Assembly (NCBI GenBank): GCA_947474755.1
Contig: CANJJE010000003.1
Location: forward strand, 124,001 to 188,000
Direction: 5' to 3'
Origin: Burkholderiales bacterium
GTDB taxonomy: Bacteria; Pseudomonadota; Gammaproteobacteria; Burkholderiales; Burkholderiaceae_C
Length of the DNA: 64,000 bases
Shown: positions 43,845 to 53,809 of the stretch, one piece after another
Numbering within the stretch: position 1 is the first letter of the stretch
Layout of the letters: the number at the start of each line of letters is the position of its first letter
Program-made: the position numbers and the translations under genes
Notes under the pieces: generated by a model
What the model was told of the DNA's origin: nothing
Seen by the model: the letters and a program-made list of their open reading frames with translations, nothing else
The model's database searches: none

Positions 43845-45243
43845 GGGCGGCCCCGGTCGGTGCGGCAGGCGCCGCAGAAGGCACCGGCTTCAGCGCGGCA
43901 ACCACACGCTCCATCTTCATGAAGCGCGAACCCTTGACCAGCACCGAAGCGGCTGCTGGCGCCTCGGGCAGCGCACTCAGCAAAGCCTCGGCCGATTCGA
44001 AATGACGTGCCGCAGCACCGTAGGCGGCGGCCGCGTGTGCGCACAAAGGTCCGGCGGTCCACAGCGACTCGATGCCAGCGCGTTGCGCAAAGGCGCCGAC
44101 CTCCAGATGAAACGCAGCGCCCTGATCCCCGACCTCGCCCATGTCGCCGAGCACCAGCCAGCGCGGCGCGGGCAGACCGGCCAGCACCTCGATCGCTGCG
44201 CGCACCGAGTCGGGGTTGGCGTTGTAGCTGTCATCGACCACGGTGACGCGCTGCCCCCCGCGCTCGAAGCTGCTGGCCTGCGAACGGCCCTTGACGGCGG
44301 TAAAGGCTTCGAGACCGCGCACGATCGCCGCCAGCGGGCAGCCGGCGGCCAGTGCGCAGGCGGTGGCCGCCAGCGCGTTCTTGACGTTGTGCTGACCAGC
44401 GATGTGCAACACCAGGGTCGCGTCACCGAGCGGTGTGTGCAGTGCGAGCGTCCAGTGGTCGCCTGACCACCGGGCCCGACCGGTGACATCGGCTGCATCC
44501 TCGGCGCCCAGTGCAAAGGTGATCACGCGGCGCGTGTCAGCCAGGGCGCGCCACAGCAGGGTGTGGACGTCGTCGGCCGGGAACACCGCCACACCGTCGG
44601 CCGCCAGCGCCGCGATCACGCTGCCGTTCTCGCGCGCCACCGCCTCGACGCTGGCCATGAATTCCTGGTGCTCGCGCTGGGCGTTGTTGACCAGCGCAAC
44701 GGTCGGTGCGGCCATGGCGGCCAGCTGCGCGATCTCGCCCGGGTGGTTCATGCCGAGCTCGACGACAGCCACTCGATGCTGCCCGTTGCGCAGGCGAAGC
44801 AAGGTCAGCGGCACGCCGATGTCGTTGTTGAAATTGCCCTCGGTCGAAAGCGCGCCGTCGCCCTGGCAGGCACGCAGGATGGCGGCGATCATCTGGGTCA
44901 CCGTGGTCTTGCCGTTGCTGCCGGTGACGGCGATCAGCGGCAGATCGATACCGCGCCGCCAGCCGGCGGCCAGGGTGCCGAGCGCGGTGCGCGTGTCTGC
45001 CACCTCCAGACCCGGCAAGGCCGCCTCGGCAAGACCACGCTCTGCCAGCGCCGCGACCGCGCCCGAGGCCTTGGCCTGCGCCAGGAAGTCATGTGCATCG
45101 AAGCGCTCGCCGCGCAGCGCGACGAACAGGTCGCCCGGGCGCAGGCTTCGGGTATCGCTGTGGACGCGAAGCACAGCGGTGGCGCCGTCACCGACCAGGC
45201 GCGAGCCCGGCAGCAAGGTGTGCGCCTGCGCCAGCGTCATCAT
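43834..45243 (-). CDS. murF: UDP-N-acetylmuramoyl-tripeptide--D-alanyl-D-alanine ligase
   Basis: [46 protein letters not shown]-type P-loop; [20 protein letters not shown]. Confidence 0.97.
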   Translation of the reverse strand: MMTLAQAHTLLPGSRLVGDGATAVLRVHSDTRSLRPGDLFVALRGERFDAHDFLAQAKASGAVAALAERGLAEAALPGLEVADTRTALGTLAAGWRRGIDLPLIAVTGSNGKTTVTQMIAAILRACQGDGALSTEGNFNNDIGVPLTLLRLRNGQHRVAVVELGMNHPGEIAQLAAMAAPTVALVNNAQREHQEFMASVEAVARENGSVIAALAADGVAVFPADDVHTLLWRALADTRRVITFALGAEDAADVTGRARWSGDHWTLALHTPLGDATLVLHIAGQHNVKNALAATACALAAGCPLAAIVRGLEAFTAVKGRSQASSFERGGQRVTVVDDSYNANPDSVRAAIEVLAGLPAPRWLVLGDMGEVGDQGAAFHLEVGAFAQRAGIESLWTAGPLCAHAAAAYGAAARHFESAEALLSALPEAPAAASVLVKGSRFMKMERVVAALKPVPSAAPAAPTGAAHAA

Positions 45244-46778
45244 GCAAGGGCTCCGGAGCCTGCCCGCGCCTGCAGGGCCGCGCGGGCCTCGACGAGATCG
45301 TCGAACGGGTGTCGGACGCCAGCGATTTCCTGGTAATCCTCGTGGCCCTTGCCAGCGATCAGCACCACATCGTTCGGCTGAGCCTGTCTCACCGCATGGG
45401 CGATTGCCGCGTGACGGTCTTCGATGACCAGGGGAGCGGGCTGCTCGGCCATGCCGGCGACGATGGCGGCAATGATCGCGCCAGGCACCTCATCGCGCGG
45501 GTTGTCGCTGGTGACGAGTACCTGCTGCGCGCAGCGTTGAGCGATCGCCCCCATCAGCGGCCGCTTGCCTGCGTCGCGGTTGCCGCCGCAGCCGAACACG
45601 CACCACAGCGCGCCGCCGCGTCCTGCGGCCAGCGGCTGCAGCGCACGCAAGGCCTTTTCCAGCGCATCCGGCGTGTGGGCGTAATCCACCAGCACTTCGG
45701 GCAGAGCGGTTGCGCCCGTCACACCGGGCTGCACGCGCTGCATGCGGCCCGGCGCCGAGGTCAGCAAGGCGCAGGCACGCGCCGCATGGGCCAGCGTGAC
45801 GCCCAGTGCTCGCAGGGTCGCGACCACCGCCAGCAGGTTCGACACGTTGTAGTCGCCGATCAGCCCACTGCGCAGAGACACTGTCGGCGAACCTGGCTCG
45901 ACCAGTTCGAACGCGAGGCCATCGTCGAGATAGCGGACGTCGCGGGCACACAGCCGTGCCGACGCGATCGGCGTCGCCGCGTACGTCCAGAGGTCGATCG
46001 GGCTGCCGTCCAGCATGTCTTGCAGCTGCACGCCCTGCGGGTCGTCGACGTTGAGGACTGCAGCGCGCAGCCCGGGCCAGTCGAACAGCCCGGCCTTGGC
46101 CCGCCAGTAGTCGTCCATCGAGCCGTGGAAGTCGAGGTGGTCCTGCGTGAAATTCGTGAACACCGCCACCTCGATGTGCGTGCCCGACAGCCGCTCTTCG
46201 ACCAGGCCGATCGACGAGGCTTCGATCGCGCAGGCGGCGAAGCCCTCGTCGGCAAAACGCTTGAAGGCGCGCTGCAGCGTCACCGGATCCGGCGTGGTCA
46301 GTCCGGTGGACACCAGTGCGGCGGGCGCTGCGTCGCCAGGGTCAGGCACCGCGCCCACACCGAGGGTGCCGACGATGCCGCAGCGCCGACCCAGCGCCGA
46401 CAAGGCCTGCGCCGTCCACCAGGCGGTCGAGGTCTTGCCGTTGGTGCCGGTGATCGCGATCACCGACAGCCGCGCGCTGGGCACGCCGAAGAAGGCACTG
46501 GCCAGAGGGCCGGCGTTGGCCTTCAGGCCGTCCATCGCGGCGACGCGAAGGTCATCAAGACCCAGCATTTCAGCGCCTTCGGCCTCGATCACGCAGGCCG
46601 CTGCACCGGTTTCCAGTGCCGGGCGCACATGCTGACGAGCATCGTGCACCATACCGGGCCAGGCAATGAAGGCATCTCCAGGCGTGAGCCTGCGGCTGTC
46701 GGTCACCAGGCCGCGCGCGCCTTGCCGCACCAGCCAGGACAACGCTGCGGGGACCGAGCCGAGTTGCTGCAACGCCAT
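45240..46778 (-). CDS. murE: UDP-N-acetylmuramoyl-L-alanyl-D-glutamate--2,6-diaminopimelate ligase
   Basis: [75 protein letters not shown]. Confidence 0.97.
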   Translation of the reverse strand: MALQQLGSVPAALSWLVRQGARGLVTDSRRLTPGDAFIAWPGMVHDARQHVRPALETGAAACVIEAEGAEMLGLDDLRVAAMDGLKANAGPLASAFFGVPSARLSVIAITGTNGKTSTAWWTAQALSALGRRCGIVGTLGVGAVPDPGDAAPAALVSTGLTTPDPVTLQRAFKRFADEGFAACAIEASSIGLVEERLSGTHIEVAVFTNFTQDHLDFHGSMDDYWRAKAGLFDWPGLRAAVLNVDDPQGVQLQDMLDGSPIDLWTYAATPIASARLCARDVRYLDDGLAFELVEPGSPTVSLRSGLIGDYNVSNLLAVVATLRALGVTLAHAARACALLTSAPGRMQRVQPGVTGATALPEVLVDYAHTPDALEKALRALQPLAAGRGGALWCVFGCGGNRDAGKRPLMGAIAQRCAQQVLVTSDNPRDEVPGAIIAAIVAGMAEQPAPLVIEDRHAAIAHAVRQAQPNDVVLIAGKGHEDYQEIAGVRHPFDDLVEARAALQARAGSGALA

Positions 46779-48580
46779 CAGAAGCTCTCGTCCTCGGACG
46801 GCACATTGCGCGCGACGATCTGCGTCTTCACGTCGAGATCAGCAGGCACACCGAGCATGCGCAGGGTGTGCTGCACCACGTCGCTGAACACCGGCGCGGC
46901 CACCTCGCCGCCGTACCACTTGCCAGCGGTCGGCTCATCGACCATCACCGCGACGATGATGCGCGGATCCTTGATCGGCGAGAGGCCGACGAACCACGAG
47001 CGGTACTTCGTCGTGTCGTAGCTCTTGCCCTCGTGTTTGTAGGCTGTGCCCGACTTGCCTCCGACCGAGTAGCCAGGCGTCTGCGCCTTCGGTGCGGTAC
47101 CGCCGGGTCCTGTGACCATACTCAGCATCTGCCGCATCGTCTGGGCGGTCTGGGCGGAGATCACGCGCACGCCGGCAACCCTGGTGGCGCCCTCGGGGTT
47201 GTCGCTCTTCATCAACGTGACCGGGATGAACTCGCCGTCGTGCGCAAACACGGTGTAGGCATGCGCGATCTGGAAGAGCGACGCCGACAGGCCGTAGCCA
47301 TAGCTCATGGTGGCGCGCGTGATCTCGTCGAGTTGCTTCTGCGACTTCAGGCGCCCTCCGACCACCCCCGGAAATCCGATCTGCGGCTTCTGCCCGAACC
47401 CGACGCTGGCGTACAGCTCCCACATCTCGCGCGGCTGGAACATCAAGCCCATCCGGATCGCACCGATGTTGCTGGACTTCTGGATTACCTCGGACACCGT
47501 CATGTCGCCGTGCGGGTGGGTGTCGCGCACGATGAAGGGCCCCAGCGACATATGGCCCGGCGCTGTCTGAATCACGGTGTCAGGCTTCACGCGGCCGGTT
47601 TCCAGAGCCCACGCGGCGATCAGAGGCTTGACGGTCGAGCCGGGCTCGAAGGTATCGGTCAGCGCCCGGTTGCGCAGCTGGTTGCCGCTGAGGTTGCGGC
47701 GATCCGACGGCGCATAGCTCGGGTAGTTGGCCAGCGCCAGCACCTCGCCGGACTGCGCATCGAGCACCACCACGCTGCCTGCCTTGGCCTTGTTCTCGAC
47801 CACCGAATCTCGCAGCCGCCGGTAGGCGAAGTACTGCAGCTTCGAGTCGATCGACAACTGGATATCGCGGCCATCGACCGGCGCCACGCCGTCGCCGATG
47901 TCTTCAACGACGCGACCAATGCGGTCCTTGATGACGCGCCGGCTTCCATTGCGCCCCACGAGGTCCTTCTGGAACGCGAGCTCGATGCCCTCCTGCCCGC
48001 GGTCTTCGATGTTGGTGAAGCCGACCACGTGCGCGGCCGCCTCGCCTTCCGGGTACTGGCGCCGGAATTCGCGCACCTGGTGTACCCCTGGCAGGCCGAG
48101 GGCCAGCACGTCCTTGGCCAGCGCATCATCGACCTGTCGGCGCAGCCAGACAAAATTCGTACTGTCGCCGAGCCGGTCCTCCAGCTGTGCGGGCGTCATG
48201 CCGAGCAGGCGGGCCAGGCGGGCGCGCTCGGATGGGTCGGCCTTGAGGTCTTTCGGGATCGCCCACAGCGACGGGGCCGGCACGCTGGCCGCCATCAACT
48301 GACCATTGCGGTCGAGGATACGTCCGCGGCTGGCCGACAGGTCCAGCGTGCGGGCGTAGCGGATCTCGCCTTGCTTGAGATAGAAATCCGTGCCGATCGC
48401 CTGCACATAGATCGCTCGGCCCAGCAGCACCAGAAAACCCAGCCCGACCAGCGCCACGAGCAGCTTGGAGCGCGAGGCGGGCGTACGAGAGGCCAGCAGC
48501 GGGCTGCTGGCGTAGTTCAGGCCGCGCGCACTGGCTGCCGGCCGGGCCGTGGAACGCCCTGGACGTCGGTCGCTGCTCAT
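46778..48580 (-). CDS. ftsI: Peptidoglycan D,D-transpeptidase FtsI (PBP3)
   Basis: SRGRILDRNGQLMAASVPAPSLWAIPKDL; EPGSTVKPLIAAWAL (SxxK); QKSSNIGAIRMG; GKSGTAYKHEGKSYDTTKYRSWFVGLSP (KSGT). Confidence 0.97.
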   Translation of the reverse strand: MSSDRRPGRSTARPAASARGLNYASSPLLASRTPASRSKLLVALVGLGFLVLLGRAIYVQAIGTDFYLKQGEIRYARTLDLSASRGRILDRNGQLMAASVPAPSLWAIPKDLKADPSERARLARLLGMTPAQLEDRLGDSTNFVWLRRQVDDALAKDVLALGLPGVHQVREFRRQYPEGEAAAHVVGFTNIEDRGQEGIELAFQKDLVGRNGSRRVIKDRIGRVVEDIGDGVAPVDGRDIQLSIDSKLQYFAYRRLRDSVVENKAKAGSVVVLDAQSGEVLALANYPSYAPSDRRNLSGNQLRNRALTDTFEPGSTVKPLIAAWALETGRVKPDTVIQTAPGHMSLGPFIVRDTHPHGDMTVSEVIQKSSNIGAIRMGLMFQPREMWELYASVGFGQKPQIGFPGVVGGRLKSQKQLDEITRATMSYGYGLSASLFQIAHAYTVFAHDGEFIPVTLMKSDNPEGATRVAGVRVISAQTAQTMRQMLSMVTGPGGTAPKAQTPGYSVGGKSGTAYKHEGKSYDTTKYRSWFVGLSPIKDPRIIVAVMVDEPTAGKWYGGEVAAPVFSDVVQHTLRMLGVPADLDVKTQIVARNVPSEDESF

Positions 48581-48870
48581 GGCCGTCCTTGCGACGCAGT
48601 GGGCGACGGCGACACGACAACCTGCTTCATGATGGCCGTGGTGGCCGGCACCATGTGCAGCTTTTCGCGCGCTGTCTTGTCGATGCGGGCTGGCGTGGCC
48701 TGGGCCTGATGCTCGGCCTGCAGACGGCCGTATTCGGTTTCGAGCTGACGCTGTTCGGTGCGCGCGCGGTCGAGTGCGGCATACAGGCGCCGTTCGTCGT
48801 ACGACACCTGAACCAGGTAAACGCTGCTGGCCATCAAGGCCAGGAGAAGGATCGGGTTCAGGCGAGTCAT
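48577..48870 (-). CDS. ftsL: Cell division protein FtsL
   Basis: Small single-TM coiled-coil protein between ftsI and rsm[53 protein letters not shown]. Confidence 0.92.
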   Translation of the reverse strand: MTRLNPILLLALMASSVYLVQVSYDERRLYAALDRARTEQRQLETEYGRLQAEHQAQATPARIDKTAREKLHMVPATTAIMKQVVVSPSPTASQGRP

Positions 48871-49868
48871 CGTCTGGCCCCCGCTGGTGCCGTCAATGCC
48901 GCTCGCACATCGGTACGCTCGGCCACCCGCATCACTGCTGACCTGGCGCGCGGGTTCGCGCGCAGCTCGGTCTCTCCGGGCTTGACCCGACCCAGCGCAC
49001 GCAAACGCATCGGCACATCCGGCGCGAATGGCGCGCGCCGATCGAACACCGCCTTGCTTTCGCGCGCAATGAAGGTCTTGACGATGCGGTCTTCCAGCGA
49101 GTGAAAGCTGATGACCACCAGACGTCCACCCGGCACCAGCAGTTCGAGGGCCGCGTTCAGGCCTTGTTCGAGCTCCTCAAGCTCGGCGTTGACAAGAATC
49201 CGAAGCGCCTGAAATGTGCGCGTTGCAGGGTTCTGGCCCGGCTCGCGGGTTTTGACCGCACCAGCCACGACTTCGGAAAGTTCCCGCGTGGTTCGAACTG
49301 GGCTCCCGCTTTCGCGCCGAGCAACAAGCGCCTTTGCAACCTGTACAGCAAACCGTTCTTCCCCATAGTCGCGAATCACCTCTGCAATGTGGCGCTCGTC
49401 GGCGCGGGCCAGAAAGTCCGCGGCGCTTTCGCCCCGGGTCGTGTCCATCCGCATGTCCAGCGGTCCGTCGAAGCGAAAGCTGAAACCGCGCTCGGGCGTA
49501 TCGATCTGCGGCGACGACACGCCCAGATCCAGAAGCAGGCCGTCGATTCGCGTGACACCCGCCGCGGCCAGGGTCGGCACGAGCTGGCCGAAGCTGGTGT
49601 GGTGGATCGAGAAGCGCGGGTCGGCCAGTTGCGGATCGATGGCAGCCGCGGCGACGGCTTGCGGGTCGCGGTCGATGGCGATCACGCGAGCCCGAGCCCC
49701 GAGGCGCTGCAGCAAGGCCCGGGTATGGCCGCCACGCCCGAAGGTGCCGTCGACGTAGGTGCCGTTCAGCACGCCATCGGCCTCGCCGGACACGTCTCCC
49801 AGCAAGGCATCGACGGCCTCGTCCAGCAAGACGGTGGTGTGCGCAGTGGCAGGCACGGGAGCGGTCAT
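48867..49868 (-). CDS. rsmH: 16S rRNA (cytosine(1402)-N(4))-methyltransferase
   Basis: [79 protein letters not shown]. Confidence 0.97.
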   Translation of the reverse strand: MTAPVPATAHTTVLLDEAVDALLGDVSGEADGVLNGTYVDGTFGRGGHTRALLQRLGARARVIAIDRDPQAVAAAAIDPQLADPRFSIHHTSFGQLVPTLAAAGVTRIDGLLLDLGVSSPQIDTPERGFSFRFDGPLDMRMDTTRGESAADFLARADERHIAEVIRDYGEERFAVQVAKALVARRESGSPVRTTRELSEVVAGAVKTREPGQNPATRTFQALRILVNAELEELEQGLNAALELLVPGGRLVVISFHSLEDRIVKTFIARESKAVFDRRAPFAPDVPMRLRALGRVKPGETELRANPRARSAVMRVAERTDVRAALTAPAGARR

Positions 49869-49879
49869 CGACACGCCGT

Positions 49880-50308
49880 TCAGAAGGTGAAGCCCTTGAG
49901 CGAGTCAGGCATCTCGCCCTGGACCACCTCGGCCTCATGGGCAGCATGTTGCGCCGCATCCCACAGCTCCAGGTGGCTGCCCATGCCGATCAGCATCACA
50001 TCGCGGTCCAGGCCGGCGGATTTGCGCAACTCCGGCGCAATCAACACACGCGACGACGCGTCGATCTCGACATCCATCGCGTTGCCGAGGAACACCCGCT
50101 TCCAGCGCACAGCCTCCATCGGCAGGGCATTGATCCGATCGCGGAAGGCTTCCCAGGTCACGCGGGGGAACACCATCAGCGGACCGTCGGGGTGCTTGGT
50201 GATGGTGAGCTGCGTCAGCCCCATCTCCCGCAACAGGGTCAGGTGGCGTGCAGGCATGGTCAACCGGCCCTTGGTATCCAAGGTCAGCGACGCAGGTCCC
50301 TGAAACAC
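49880..50308 (-). CDS. mraZ: Transcriptional regulator MraZ (GTG start)
   Basis: [29 protein letters not shown]...[16 protein letters not shown]...[35 protein letters not shown]. Confidence 0.95.
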   Translation of the reverse strand: MFQGPASLTLDTKGRLTMPARHLTLLREMGLTQLTITKHPDGPLMVFPRVTWEAFRDRINALPMEAVRWKRVFLGNAMDVEIDASSRVLIAPELRKSAGLDRDVMLIGMGSHLELWDAAQHAAHEAEVVQGEMPDSLKGFTF

Positions 50309-50378
50309 CAGATTTGCCACAAAAACCCAGAAAAATGCACCAAGTTCCACTGTAGCGCATCGGATCCGCCTGGGTCAA
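50306..50378 (-). promoter_or_regulatory. Putative mraZ (dcw) promoter and MraZ operator
   Basis: Minus strand: TTGACC (50378-50373), 18-nt spacer, TACAGT (50354-50349); downstream TGGTG (50342-50338), TGGGT (50329-50325), TGGCA (50319-50315), TGGTG (50310-50306) at 9-13 nt periodicity. Confidence 0.5.
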
Positions 50379-50538
50379 CGCGGATACAAAATAAATCCAA
50401 TCAAATCAACGACTTAGCAGATGTTTCAAAACCTGGAAACGAAAATTCCTTCAAAAACAACCAGTTGAAGGCGCCTTTGAAAGTGATGCGTGAGAAATCA
50501 CGCTCGGCGGCCTTCGCAGCGGCGGCGAAGGCACCGAA

Positions 50539-51120
50539 TCAGCGCGGTGATACGCCGATCAGCCACAGGTGCAGCACACCGAGGAAGGCTGCATATAAAC
50601 CCAGTCCTGCCACGATCGCGATCGCATCGTTGAAGCGGCCAGATGGGGCTGTGGTGGCACGGCCCGCGGCCGGCGCGGCCGGGCGCCGCTTGAGCGAAAT
50701 GCGGTCGACAACCGCCCAGGCGAGGAAAGAGCCGAACAGCAGCGTCGAGGCCAGTGTGCCGTTGGAGAGCAGATGCGCCAGCGCCCACAGCTTGACCGCG
50801 ACGAGCATCGGGTGCTTGGTGAGCGCAGAGATACGGCCAGGGAGCTTCGAGGCGAGCAGCAGCGGAAACACCGGCAGCATCAGCGTCCAGGCCACGTGGC
50901 GCAGGAATGCGGGCGGTTCATAGAGCACGACCGGGGCGGCACGGGCCACGCCGTAGCCGTGCACGATCAGCGCGAAGCCGACCAGCGACAGCAATGCGTA
51001 GCCGCCCTTCCAAACCGCCTCGCCGCGAGCGAGCACCTGGGCATTGCGCCAGGCCGGCGCAACGATCGAGGTGGCGTGCACGCCGAGAAAGATCAACAAA
51101 CCGGCCACCAGCATCGACAT
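50539..51120 (-). CDS. NnrU family integral membrane protein
   Basis: MLVAGLLIFLGVHATSIVAPAWRNAQVLARGEAVWKGGYALLSLVGFALIVHGYGVAR...TKHPMLVAVKLWALAHLLSNGTLASTLLFGSFLAWAVVDRISLKRR. Confidence 0.88.
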   Translation of the reverse strand: MSMLVAGLLIFLGVHATSIVAPAWRNAQVLARGEAVWKGGYALLSLVGFALIVHGYGVARAAPVVLYEPPAFLRHVAWTLMLPVFPLLLASKLPGRISALTKHPMLVAVKLWALAHLLSNGTLASTLLFGSFLAWAVVDRISLKRRPAAPAAGRATTAPSGRFNDAIAIVAGLGLYAAFLGVLHLWLIGVSPR

Positions 51121-51129
51121 CGCTTGCTC

Positions 51130-51421
51130 CTGCGCAAAAGGGCGCAGTGTAGAAGCGCACCAGGACCCAGCGTGTGGCCCAGACCGGTGATGGCCCTGGC
51201 GATCGCCCAGTCGGGCGGGTCGTCAAGGATGTCGCACACGAAACCCTGGTCGATCTTCAGCTGGCCGATCGGGAACTGGTGCAGGTCGTGGAGGCTGGAA
51301 TAGCCGGCGCCGAGATGCTCGGACATCATCTCCTGCAGCTGGGTCGGAAGACTCGGGCCGTGCGGCTGGATGACCGCCAGATTGACCGAGACGGGGATGC
51401 TGCCTTCGCACCAGCGCTCCT
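51130..51421 (-). pseudogene. EAL (c-di-GMP phosphodiesterase) domain remnant, truncated with internal deletion
   Basis: Minus-strand reading ERWCEGSIPVSVNLAVIQPHGPSLPTQLQEMMSEHLGAGYSSLHDLHQFPIGQLKIDQGFVCDILDDPPDWAIARAITGLGHTLG; stop (TAG) immediately upstream; E(L)TE segment absent. Confidence 0.75.
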
Positions 51422-51456
51422 ACCCCCGTGAAACGCCCGGCGAGGGGAGTTCACGC

Positions 51457-52467
51457 TCAGTTCGATTCCTTGATGATGCGACCATTCAGCGCCTGGACCG
51501 GCCGCGCATTCATCGGGTAGAACCGCGCGAAGATGTCGAGCTGCTCGGGCGAGATGTGCACCGGCGTCTTCATCACCATCCACAGCACGCCCTCGCTGCA
51601 CGGTGGCGTGGTCAATGAACCCATGTAGGTGTAGTAGCGACGGTCGCTCGGCAGCAGTTCGGTCGGGTCGAGCTTCGCCTTGGCGGAAACCTCGTCGCCC
51701 TTTTCCAGCGGCAGGTTGTTCCATACCGCCTGCACCACCGGCTGCGCGCTGCCGCGCTCGAGCAGCACGGCGACCATCGCGAGCTTGCCGTCGGCACTCT
51801 TGTGGAGCAGGTGAACCACCATGTCGAATGGCTTGCCGTCGATGCGTTCCTCGGACGGTCGGTGAAAGTGGAACTGCACCAGCTCGAAGTGCTTGCCCAG
51901 TACCTCGATCTTGTTGCCTGGCGCCACGTTGACCTGCACCGTGTGACCGTTGTCGACGACACGAAAACCGCTGGGCCGGTAGTCGAACTGCACCGCGTCG
52001 AGTTCGACCTTGATGCCGTCGGTGATATCGATCGGGCTTTGCCGCTTTCCGTTGGCACAGGTGGCGTTTTCGGGTGCCAACCGGGCCCAGGCGGCGGGGC
52101 CATGCTCGCCCTCGTAGGCCCAGCGAGATGGGCCCGATGCCGCAGGCTCCGCGACTCGCCTGGCGCCGCCAGACACCGCCGTCGGGGCCAACCGGCCTGC
52201 CGGCGACGACCCCCGCTTCTCCGGCCTGCCCTCGGCAGTGGCCGCTGACGCACTACCGTCGGGCGAGCTCACCTTCAAGACACCCGGCGGGGCGCTGGGC
52301 GACTCCGGCACGGCACCGAGCTTGGCCGCGAGACGCTCGCGGATCGCCTCCATCGGGTCGGTCGCATTCGAGGAGCCTGCCCGCGCCGCGGGAGACCCGG
52401 TGACGCAGGCGGCCACCACGCTCAGGTGCAAGGCGAGGAGGGCAAGGCGTTGACCGAACAGCGACAC
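51457..52467 (-). CDS. Alpha-class carbonic anhydrase, likely exported (lipobox-like signal sequence)
   Basis: WAYEGEHGPAAWARL...CANGKRQSPIDI; VQFHFHRPSEERIDGKPFDMVVHLLHK (three His ligands); YMGSLTTPPCSEGVLWMVMK. Confidence 0.95.
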   Translation of the reverse strand: MSLFGQRLALLALHLSVVAACVTGSPAARAGSSNATDPMEAIRERLAAKLGAVPESPSAPPGVLKVSSPDGSASAATAEGRPEKRGSSPAGRLAPTAVSGGARRVAEPAASGPSRWAYEGEHGPAAWARLAPENATCANGKRQSPIDITDGIKVELDAVQFDYRPSGFRVVDNGHTVQVNVAPGNKIEVLGKHFELVQFHFHRPSEERIDGKPFDMVVHLLHKSADGKLAMVAVLLERGSAQPVVQAVWNNLPLEKGDEVSAKAKLDPTELLPSDRRYYTYMGSLTTPPCSEGVLWMVMKTPVHISPEQLDIFARFYPMNARPVQALNGRIIKESN

Positions 52468-52549
52468 GGCGAGGACTCCAGCGACAAAGCCAGGGGGATT
52501 CCAGTCGATATCGGTATCAGCCCTGGCACCTTGAGCTGACCGGCGCCTT

Positions 52550-53755
52550 TCAAGTCAGCCGAGGCTCGACCCAGCGCCAGGCGGCAAGACCAACGCCCAT
52601 CAACATCACCGCCCCGATGGCAAGCGCCACGGTCGAATGCATGAGCCATGGCGCCATCAAGCCCGCCACCAGTCCGCTGGAGACGCTGCCGATGCAAGCC
52701 TGCAACGACGAGGCCATGCCGCGCCGATCGGGGGCCTGATCAAGCACCATCAGCGTGACCACCGGCACCATCAGTGCCCAGCCGAAGCAGTAGAGGCCAA
52801 TCGGCCACATCGCCCACCAGGAGTTGGCGTCAAAGGCCAGATTCAGTGCGAGATTCAACAGCGAGACCACCGCCATGATCGCGAACCCCAGGTTGACCTG
52901 CTGCTTCGCCGGCATGCGGCCCGCCAGGCGCCCCGACAGGAACGCGCCACCCATGATGCCGGCGATGGTGATCAGGAAGAGCACGAAAAAGTGCTGTGGC
53001 GGCAGGCCCAGGTGCTCCCCGAGGAACACCGGCGCAGACAACACGTAGAGGAACATGCCGTTGAAGGGCACGCCAGCGGCGAGCGCCAGCGCCAGGAAGC
53101 GCATGCTGCAGCCGAGCTCGGCATAGCCGCGGAACAGGTGTCGAAGATTCAATGGCTGGCGCTGGGTCGCATGCAGCGATTCCGGCAACAGCCTGAAGTT
53201 GGCGATCCACAGCGCCGCACCGATGGCGCTCAGGAACCAGAAGATCGCCTGCCAGCCGATGTGCACGAACAGCAGCCCGCCGACCAAGGGCGCGATGGCG
53301 GGCGCGATGCCGAAATAGATCGTCACCTGCGACATCACCCGCTGCGCATCGGCTGGCGGGAACATGTCGCGGATCACCGCGCGCGACACCACGATGCCGG
53401 CGCCTGCCGCCATGCCCTGCAGCGCACGGAAGGACACCAGCGGACCGATGTGCGTCGACAACGCGCAACCGACCGACGCCAGCGTGAACACCGCCACACC
53501 CCACAGCACCACCGGCCGGCGCCCCAGGCTGTCCGACAGCGCTCCGTGGAACAGGTTCATCACAGCGAAGCCGAACAGGTAGGCCGACAACGTCTGCTGC
53601 ATCTGCACCGGCGTGGCGCCGATGGAATCCGCGATGCCGCTGAACGCCGGCAGATAGGTGTCGATCGAGAACGGACCGACCATGCCCAGGCAGGCGAGCA
53701 GAGCCGCCAGCGCCCAGCGCGGCCGGCGCCAGAGCGTGGAAGCGTCAGGGTTCAT
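52550..53755 (-). CDS. Bcr/CflA family multidrug efflux MFS transporter
   Basis: MVGPFSIDTYLPAFSGIADSIGATPVQMQQTLSAYLFGFAVMNLFHGALSDSLGRRPVVL; 12-TM profile. Confidence 0.92.
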   Translation of the reverse strand: MNPDASTLWRRPRWALAALLACLGMVGPFSIDTYLPAFSGIADSIGATPVQMQQTLSAYLFGFAVMNLFHGALSDSLGRRPVVLWGVAVFTLASVGCALSTHIGPLVSFRALQGMAAGAGIVVSRAVIRDMFPPADAQRVMSQVTIYFGIAPAIAPLVGGLLFVHIGWQAIFWFLSAIGAALWIANFRLLPESLHATQRQPLNLRHLFRGYAELGCSMRFLALALAAGVPFNGMFLYVLSAPVFLGEHLGLPPQHFFVLFLITIAGIMGGAFLSGRLAGRMPAKQQVNLGFAIMAVVSLLNLALNLAFDANSWWAMWPIGLYCFGWALMVPVVTLMVLDQAPDRRGMASSLQACIGSVSSGLVAGLMAPWLMHSTVALAIGAVMLMGVGLAAWRWVEPRLT

Positions 53756-53809
53756 CGGATCCGTTCGGTCTGCGCAGACGCCGTGCGGGCGCCTGCGGAA
53801 AATTAGTGT

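Noticed and set aside
42363-43922. 519-aa plus-strand ORF opposite mraY/murD
   Set aside because: Antisense shadow of conserved genes; no domain recognised.
45093-47021. 642-aa plus-strand ORF opposite murE/murF
   Set aside because: Antisense to murE and flanking dcw genes; His/Arg/Gln-rich shadow translation.
49157-49366. Possible frameshift in rsmH suggested by a minus-strand ORF in another frame (69 aa)
   Set aside because: The main rsmH frame is uninterrupted and carries all methyltransferase motifs.
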